A stretch of 9,566 nt of DNA, taken from NCBI GenBank assembly GCA_020349865.1, contig CP070700.1, positions 4,499,742 through 4,509,307 of the forward strand. The letters run 5' to 3'. The translations under genes and the position numbers were made by a program. Shown here piece by piece: positions 5,841 through 9,566 of the stretch (position 1 is its first letter; every line of letters begins with the position of its first letter). Source of the stretch: Desulfobacteraceae bacterium (GTDB lineage: Bacteria > Desulfobacterota > DSM-4660 > Desulfatiglandales > Desulfatiglandaceae). The notes below the pieces were generated by a model, which made no database searches, was not told where the DNA came from, and saw only the letters and a list, made by a program, of their open reading frames with translations.

Positions 5841-6404
5841 TTATTGGATCAGTAAAAACGCATACCTGTTCATCGGTTGCGAATACTCTGAGAGCACATG
5901 GACAGGATACCCTATCTGCCTAACGGTGGTATAAACGTCAACCGCCATTGCCTCAACAGTGGGGCGAGATAATTGTGGCTGCTGACACTTTTCTCGCTCT
6001 TCTGTGCAATCAGCACAGAACGAGCAGCCATCCATAAACAAGAGGAACGCTCGCTCGTATCCAGCAAGAAAGACCTGCCGCTCAAGCTTCAACAGGGCTG
6101 AGTTCACCTTTTTTGTCCAAGCATGACGGTCTTGCGGTTTCTCCACCTGCTTTTGAAAGTGAAACACGGCTGCCTCACTGTATTCGTTGAAAAACTTCTC
6201 ACATTCAATGACTGAGGGGACGTTTGGGGGGCATGCCGCATTTTTTCCATAGTCTCTGCAACCGAACATGCATTTCATGCGCACCCATTGCGAGACAATG
6301 ATTTTTTTTGGGTTAATCCATTTGAAATCAGAAAAACCATGCTTATTAAAGAGGTGTTCCATATGATCGTGTTTATTTGTCGTTGAGTTCGAAATGGACG
6401 TCAT
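5841..6404 (-). CDS. DUF2284 family Cys-rich metal-binding protein
   Basis: A 187-aa soluble protein of the DUF2284 family (predicted metal-binding). Cysteines occur in the conserved arrangement: KCMFGC (Cys45, Cys49), AACPPNVPS (Cys58), CSFCADC (Cys127, Cys130, Cys133) and Cys140, followed by SRPTVEAMAVDVYTTVRQIGYPV. The family is common in anaerobes and is thought to hold metal or an iron-sulfur cluster; its reaction is not established. The start at ATG 6404 is fixed by AAGGAGG six bases upstream; an ATG four bases upstream is in another frame and too close to the ribosome binding site. The first 14 residues (Ser/Thr/His-rich) extend beyond the conserved domain that begins around MEHLFNKHGF. 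It appears monocistronic. Confidence 0.93.
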   Translation of the reverse strand: MTSISNSTTNKHDHMEHLFNKHGFSDFKWINPKKIIVSQWVRMKCMFGCRDYGKNAACPPNVPSVIECEKFFNEYSEAAVFHFQKQVEKPQDRHAWTKKVNSALLKLERQVFLAGYERAFLLFMDGCSFCADCTEEREKCQQPQLSRPTVEAMAVDVYTTVRQIGYPVHVLSEYSQPMNRYAFLLIQ

Positions 6405-6647
6405 TCATTCCCTCCTTGCTATCATCAGTTCGATAATCTGATCTTGAGACTTTTCATTTGTTACTTACACGACCACTTTTCATATGTTCTATTCATGATT
6501 CTGGTATTCTTATTCTCCCATATAGTGGTTGTTTTCGTGGGGAGCCAGTCGATCTCAAACGACTGGTTGGTTAGCCGCCTGCGGCAGCGCAAAGCTATAA
6601 GCCGACGAACAGAAATGGCATAAAAGGCTCAGTCTCTGGGTAAGTTA

Positions 6648-6688
6648 GCACTCTTCGACTTCACTCAGAGTGCCCTGAGCCTGCCGAA
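6648..6688. repeat. REP-like inverted repeat, degenerate copy
   Basis: TTCGACTTCACTCAG (6654-6668) faces CTGAGCCTGCCGAA (6675-6688), an imperfect inverted pair. An overlapping perfect stem GCACTC/GAGTGC uses 6648-6653 and 6668-6673. It resembles the copy at 6749-6782 but is more diverged. Confidence 0.5.
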
Positions 6689-6748
6689 TGGGCACAACAT
6701 AACGAAGCCAGGGTTCAGGAGATATGGCAAATGCTGTGATTGTTGCTC

Positions 6749-6782
6749 TTCGACAAGCTCATCATATCCTGAGCCTGTCGAA
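6749..6782. repeat. REP-like inverted repeat
   Basis: TTCGACAAGCTCA (6749-6761) and TGAGCCTGTCGAA (6770-6782) pair at 12 of 13 positions with an 8-base loop. This TTCGACAxGCTCA palindrome is a common intergenic repeat type in many bacterial genomes. A REP-associated transposase remnant lies 1.7 kb away, but a functional link is only inference. Confidence 0.65.
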
Positions 6783-7042
6783 CCATTTCGCAAAAGTTTA
6801 GGTTGCTACATTTCCCAAAGGGAACCCTATTCAACGGGGTGAACGTCGTTATCCGAGGGAATCTGCTAAACAATCCGGATAAGCTTCGTGCAAAAAGGGA
6901 AGCTGTAAACTTGTCAACCTTCATCCGTTAGGCTAAAATGTCCTATGTCAACGGGCTGCCCCCTCTTTCGACCCGTGGATTTCCAAGGTTTCGGGTTTAC
7001 CTTGGCACGAGCAGCAGTTTGTTATCCGCTGACTTTTTTACC

Positions 7043-7075
7043 TTGACATACTTGGTAAATGTGTATAAATACACA
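7043..7075 (+). promoter_or_regulatory. hicAB promoter with palindromic operator
   Basis: A perfect -35 TTGACA (7043-7048) is followed by TATAAA (7064-7069, 15-base spacer) or TAAATA (7066-7071, 17-base spacer). The palindrome TGTGTAT-AA-ATACACA (7060-7075) covers the -10 exactly. The hicA ATG is at 7078, so transcription would start on or next to the start codon and the message would be nearly leaderless. HicB proteins with a DNA-binding C-terminal domain repress their own promoter through such palindromes. Confidence 0.75.
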
Positions 7076-7077
7076 CC

Positions 7078-7266
7078 ATGGATAGCCGAACAGTTATCAA
7101 GATTCTTAAACAAAATGGTTGGCGTGAAGTGGCAAAAGTCGGCTCCCATTCTCAGTTTCGGCATCCAGACAAAAAGGGGCGTGTTACCGTTCCACACCCG
7201 AAAAAGGACATACCGATTGGCACCTAGGAAAGTATCGAGCGCCAGTCGGGAATCAGATTCAGCTGA
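7078..7266 (+). pseudogene. hicA: HicA family mRNA-interferase toxin, interrupted by an in-frame TAG
   Basis: The frame reads MDSRTVIKILKQNGWREVAK, then VGSHSQFRHPDKKGRVTVPH and PKKDIPIGT, and stops at TAG 7225-7227 after 49 residues. The same frame continues ESIERQSGIRFS to TGA 7264-7266, which is just what the C-terminal helix of HicA normally looks like (IGTLRSIERQAGI type). The full-length form would be 61-62 aa. The dsRBD-like core and the catalytic His24 in GSHSQF are intact; only the last helix is cut off. The hicB ribosome binding site GAGGTG overlaps the original TGA, showing that TGA was the ancestral end. No Shine-Dalgarno precedes the ATG. It may be an inactivated toxin, or a truncated form with residual activity. 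Confidence 0.85.
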
Positions 7267-7275
7267 GGTGTAACC

Positions 7276-7677
7276 ATGGCAAACTACATCGCAATCGTAC
7301 ACAAAGACCCCAAAAGCGACTTCGGCGTGTCGTTTCCAGATTTTCCTGGCTGCATCACTGCCGGCAGAAATATCGACGACGCAAAGGACATGGCCCAAGA
7401 AGCTCTCACCCTTCATATTCAGGGCATGATTGAAGACGGAGAGGAACTGCCAGCCCCTTCAAAGCTCGAAGAAATTATGGCTGATCCCGATTTCGCTGAT
7501 GCTGCGGCCTATTTGGTCGTTGAGTTCCCTGATGCCAAGCCACGAACCGTCAGGGTCAATATTACTGTTCCCGAAATGGCTCTTAAACAAATTGATGCCG
7601 CGGCCAAAAAGCGCGGTATGTCAAGGTCTTCATTTCTTGTTCACGCTGCTCAAAACGTCATCCAGCCTAGCCAATAA
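7276..7677 (+). CDS. hicB: HicB family antitoxin with C-terminal ribbon-helix-helix domain
   Basis: A 133-aa antitoxin. Residues 1-80 are the HicB partial RNase H-like fold (MANYIAIVHKDPKSDFGVSF, PDFPGCITAGRNIDDAKDMA, QEALTLHIQGMIEDGEELPAP), which binds the toxin. Residues 91-127 (TVRVNITVPEMALKQIDAAA, KKRGMSRSSFLVHAAQ) look like a ribbon-helix-helix DNA-binding domain that would bind the palindrome at 7060-7075. The ATG is preceded five bases upstream by GAGGTG and lies nine bases after the ancestral hicA stop. The frame is intact although hicA is broken, so the antitoxin may persist as a repressor or against related toxins. Confidence 0.94.
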   Translation: MANYIAIVHKDPKSDFGVSFPDFPGCITAGRNIDDAKDMAQEALTLHIQGMIEDGEELPAPSKLEEIMADPDFADAAAYLVVEFPDAKPRTVRVNITVPEMALKQIDAAAKKRGMSRSSFLVHAAQNVIQPSQ

Positions 7678-7692
7678 GTTGGACTGGCGGAG

Positions 7693-7714
7693 AAAAACCT
7701 CGGCTACCCGATTA
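7693..7714 (-). repeat. Repeat copy 2 behind the PIN toxin
   Basis: AAAAACCtCGGCTACCCGATTA shares its last 14 bases exactly, and its first seven, with 4914-4936. Its last three bases supply the stop codon of the PIN toxin gene on the minus strand. The flanking stem seen in copy 1 is degenerate here (GGCGGAG before the A run). It lies between the convergent hicB and PIN genes. Confidence 0.5.
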
Positions 7715-8128
7715 TCGCTTTTGCTTTGAGTATTCATCAAGAAACTGCTTCGGACTCTGTATCTTAATCCCCATATAATTTTGTATTTCTCTAAGGGCTT
7801 TGTCACCCGAAACAATGCATTTCGATTTAAGTGCCACCGCACACTCAATAAATTTGTTATCATCAGGATCTTTTTCAACAACATACAAATTCGGAGTTTT
7901 GGTGGTAAATAGAGCATGAAAACCATGGGCAAAGAGATTTAACAGCTCTTCCAATTCACGCTCATTCTGTAGGCCCATTCGTCTTAGCACATTTACATAT
8001 TCATCAATGATGGGCCGTGAAAGACATAAGGTAATTTGGCCGGATTTCCACAAGTCAATGATCTTTCGAGGGTTATCACCAAAATAAGAAGACATGAAAA
8101 CATTTGTATCCACCACTACTTTGGTCAA
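7712..8128 (-). CDS. PIN-domain ribonuclease toxin (VapC-like)
   Basis: A 138-aa PIN-domain protein, probably a Mg-dependent endoribonuclease and the toxin partner of the preceding gene. The acidic active site is complete: Asp7 in VVVDTNVFMSS, Glu43 in IIDEYVNVL, Asp90 in DPDDNKFIECAVA, Asp109 in VSGDKAL. This DPDDNKFIECA...SGDK form fits the 'putative toxin-antitoxin system toxin component, PIN family' (COG1569) better than classical VapC. The start is TTG at 8128-8126, overlapping the antitoxin TGA as TTGA. It ends 34 bp from hicB on the opposite strand. Confidence 0.92.
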   Translation of the reverse strand: MTKVVVDTNVFMSSYFGDNPRKIIDLWKSGQITLCLSRPIIDEYVNVLRRMGLQNERELEELLNLFAHGFHALFTTKTPNLYVVEKDPDDNKFIECAVALKSKCIVSGDKALREIQNYMGIKIQSPKQFLDEYSKQKR

Positions 8129-8370
8129 TGCTTGGTCCTCACCTCTCTAATAACACGTTTAATATTCTTTGGACCAAATCCGCTGGATGTTAGCTTGCCT
8201 CCGATGCGATCCCATAGATCATCGACATAAGCATTGATGTCTCGAGATTTTACGTAATCCTCGAGCAATTCCCTGACGACCTCGCTGACATTTTTGCCTT
8301 CTGCCTTAGCAAAATTGTTGACCTTGGCTTTGAGGTCAGGGTCGATCCTTACAATCATCTGCGTGGTCAT
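8125..8370 (-). CDS. Ribbon-helix-helix (CopG-type) antitoxin
   Basis: An 81-aa protein with the N-terminal ribbon-helix-helix pattern: strand TTQMIVRIDP, helix DLKAKVNNFAKAEGK, then NVSEVVRELLEDYVKSRD. The C-terminal half (residues 46-81, INAYVDDLWDRIGGKLTSSG onward) would contact the PIN toxin. GGGAGGA lies eight bases before the ATG. It is the first gene of a two-gene operon with a 4-base TTGA overlap, and it probably represses the operon through the palindromes at 8391-8421. Confidence 0.92.
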   Translation of the reverse strand: MTTQMIVRIDPDLKAKVNNFAKAEGKNVSEVVRELLEDYVKSRDINAYVDDLWDRIGGKLTSSGFGPKNIKRVIREVRTKH

Positions 8371-8390
8371 GATAGGATTCCTCCCGTTCT

Positions 8391-8434
8391 TGATATATCA
8401 TATATACAATATAGCGATATTCGATACGTGTCAA
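8391..8434 (-). promoter_or_regulatory. Promoter and operators of the RHH/PIN operon
   Basis: On the minus strand TTGACA (8434-8429) is a perfect -35. TATTGT at 17 bases or TATATT at 15 bases could be the -10. The inverted repeat AATAT-AGCG-ATATT (8408-8421) lies between the -35 and -10, and the perfect palindrome TGATATATCA (8391-8400) lies just downstream, 21 bp before the ATG. Two palindromes over and after the promoter fit cooperative ribbon-helix-helix binding. Confidence 0.65.
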
Positions 8435-8483
8435 GAAAGGAATTACTTACAAAAAATGGATGTGGTCTCTGAAAGAAGAGTGG

Positions 8484-9447
8484 TCACAGCTTGATTAGGG
8501 CATTGAGCTGATCAAATTCATCTTTGAATGATTTCTCCTCACGGAGCCTTTTTCTGACGATAACTGCCCGTTTGCTTACAGACGAATATGATAACCCAAA
8601 CAGCTCCGAAATCTTCCGGTTGGAAAAACAACCCGTTTGCCACAGAAAATATACCATCAAGTCTCTATGGCTTTAGTCAGCCTCAGATATTCTTAAGGAT
8701 TCCCGGAACACTTCAGGATTACACCCCAAAACCACAGACAGTTTGCCTATGAGCTTTTCAGGTTCGTGATTCTTGACCAGTCTTGATTGTTGAGGGACTT
8801 CCGGGTGCGGAGCCTCTGTCAAATATCGGAATTTAAGCTTATCGGCAAAGCTGGCTGTTCCAAAAAAAAGACCATAACGCAGCCCTTCAAATAACGACGC
8901 TTCCTCCCCGGAATACCGCTGCACCTTTCTCCTGTAAGCCAGTTACGGGTCTTTCTTCCCGAATTGGGACAGGATGATTCGGGTCTTAAGCCATGCAGGA
9001 GCTTTCATGCCGTAGGCATACGCACAATAACTGCTCCATTTGTAGTCCATCAGCCGTCTGACCATACCGGCCCGAAGCGGATTTCGATGAATATAGCAGG
9101 ATAGTTCAATCAGGTAAGCGTCATTTTCGACAATAAGACTCTTGAACCGGCCCTGGAACAGATGTCCTGAACGACCATGGCGGTTATTAAATCGCCTCGT
9201 GTACGTTACACCCATCCACTGCATTGCCTTTGAAAGATTGGGTCTGTTTGTTCGAAGCAGGATATGATAGTGGTTGTCCATCAGCACATAGGCAAAACGT
9301 TCACATCAAAGCGGTTCGAAATTTCACCTATAAGACTAATGAAATCGTTTCGGTCTTCGTCATACAGAAAGATATCCCCCTGTTCGTTCCCCCTCGAAAG
9401 AACATGATATAGCGCCCCGCTGAACTCTATCCTCCATGGTCTGACAT
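8484..9447 (-). pseudogene. REP-associated tyrosine transposase (RAYT, Y1_Tnp family), decayed
   Basis: The remains of a transposase of about 321 aa. The start region is ATG TCA followed by GA CCA TGG AGG, where MSRPWRIEF is expected; one base appears lost at about 9441. The frame then reads SGALYHVLSRGNEQGDIFLY and EDRNDFISLIGEISNRFDVNV, and loses one base in the T run 9297-9294. It resumes AYVLMDNHYHILLRTN with the HxH motif, SGHLFQGRFKS, and ELSCYIHRNPLRAGMV with the likely catalytic Tyr. It is cut by TAA at 8945-8943 (KKDP*LAYRRKVQRYSG) and by TAA at 8675-8673 (RISEAD*SHRDLMVYFL). The C-terminal part NRKISELFGLSYSSVSKRAV is a DnaA-like helix-turn-helix, ending LNALIKL at TGA 8486-8484. 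Such enzymes mobilise REP hairpins. Four lesions make it inactive. Confidence 0.9.
8490..8504 (-). repeat. Inverted repeat arm at the 3' end of the transposase frame
   Basis: CTTGATTAGGGCATT on the plus strand is the exact complement of 9487-9501. On the minus strand it encodes NALIK, the last residues before the transposase stop. Together the arms bracket the pseudogene at a distance of about 1 kb. Confidence 0.7.
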
Positions 9448-9486
9448 AACTTTATCGATATCAACGGTATGGGAGTATGTAATATT

Positions 9487-9501
9487 AATGCCCTAATCAA
9501 G
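9487..9501 (+). repeat. Inverted repeat arm upstream of the transposase
   Basis: AATGCCCTAATCAAG on the plus strand, followed by ATTTGAC. Read as codons on the plus strand the stretch is AAT ATT AAT GCC CTA ATC AAG ATT TGA (NINALIKI, stop), so it looks like the end of a second transposase frame in the opposite orientation with the rest missing, or like a terminal repeat of the element. It lies 40 bp upstream of the pseudogene start. Confidence 0.7.
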
Positions 9502-9566
9502 ATTTGACACCAGCTTCACGCACTGGCCAAACTTGAAATCGAAAGCTTGCACAAGGTTAGCGGTGT

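Larger units (their letters stand above)
6405..7042. other. Gene-free stretch with hairpins and REP-like repeats
   Basis: No supportable gene lies in these 638 bp. Structure seen: CCAGTCG/CGACTGG inverted repeat with an 8-base loop (6545-6566), the tight hairpin GCCGC-ct-GCGGC (6574-6585), two TTCGAC...GTCGAA-type inverted repeats (listed separately), TTATCCG...CGGATAA around 6849-6883, AGCTTC...GAAGCT just after it, and CCAAGGT/ACCTTGG with a 9-base loop (6983-7005). Frames that appear open here run through the repeats and show the VRQAQD/SLSKS peptides typical of spurious translations of such repeats. Confidence 0.6.

Noticed and set aside
6715..6924. Minus-strand 69-aa frame in the repeat region
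   Set aside because: It translates the REP-like palindrome (VRQAQD, SLSKS), a known source of spurious proteins, and has no ribosome binding site.
6926..6932. CGTTAGGC resembling the right end of an integron attC site, with toxin-antitoxin genes nearby as cassettes
   Set aside because: No matching RYYYAAC left end with the expected inner stem was found, gene orientations are mixed, and no integrase is present.
6938..7273. Plus-strand 111-aa frame spanning the hicA promoter and gene
   Set aside because: It overlaps hicA in another frame, covers a promoter and palindrome, and has no family-like sequence.
6997..7416. Minus-strand 139-aa frame opposite hicA and the start of hicB
   Set aside because: It is the antisense shadow of recognised hicA/hicB coding sequence and has no recognisable domain.
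1..9566. CRISPR array, tRNA, rRNA, prophage or secretion-system cluster
   Set aside because: No regularly spaced repeats, tRNA-like cloverleaf, phage structural genes or further secretion genes were seen on either strand.

Overview
The window looks like a chromosomal segment of a mid-GC, Gram-negative, deltaproteobacterium-like organism (Desulfobacterota in the broad sense). This is inferred from a pilT retraction ATPase cotranscribed with a MshEN/receiver/DUF4388 (PATAN) protein, a stand-alone DUF2284 metal-binding protein, and a REP-associated transposase with a DnaA-like C-terminal helix-turn-helix. No rRNA or tRNA is present, so the assignment rests on gene content only.

Region 1 (1-3479, all on the minus strand) is a motility/surface-regulation operon. 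pilT has a GTG start and a clear GGAGG ribosome binding site. Six bases after it comes a 672-aa multidomain protein in which both receiver domains lack the phosphoacceptor Asp and the central domain looks like an HD-GYP domain without its metal ligands. A small protein running off the left edge follows. Region 2 (3480-4242) is about 760 bases without a convincing gene and contains a 146-bp MITE-like palindromic element.

Region 3 (4243-6404, minus strand) holds a PaiA-like GNAT acetyltransferase, a Phd/YefM-ParE toxin-antitoxin pair with a palindromic operator, an unannotated 43-aa hydrophobic protein followed by a strong intrinsic terminator, and a DUF2284 Cys-rich protein. Region 4 (6405-7042) has no gene but carries hairpins and two copies of a TTCGACaaGCTCA-type REP-like inverted repeat.

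Region 5 (7043-8440) has two more toxin-antitoxin modules. The first is hicAB on the plus strand: the hicA promoter has a palindrome over the -10 and no leader, and hicA is broken by an in-frame amber codon. The second, on the minus strand, is a ribbon-helix-helix antitoxin followed by a PIN-domain toxin. In both minus-strand modules the toxin begins with TTG inside a TTGA overlap with the antitoxin stop. A short repeat (CGGCTACCCGATTA) lies just behind each of these two toxin genes.

Region 6 (8484-9501) is a decayed REP-associated tyrosine transposase (RAYT) with two ochre stops and two apparent 1-base deletions. A 15-bp inverted repeat brackets it, one arm of which is the 3' end of its own reading frame. 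Overall, a conserved pilus-regulation operon abuts an accessory stretch of toxin-antitoxin modules and mobile-element remnants.
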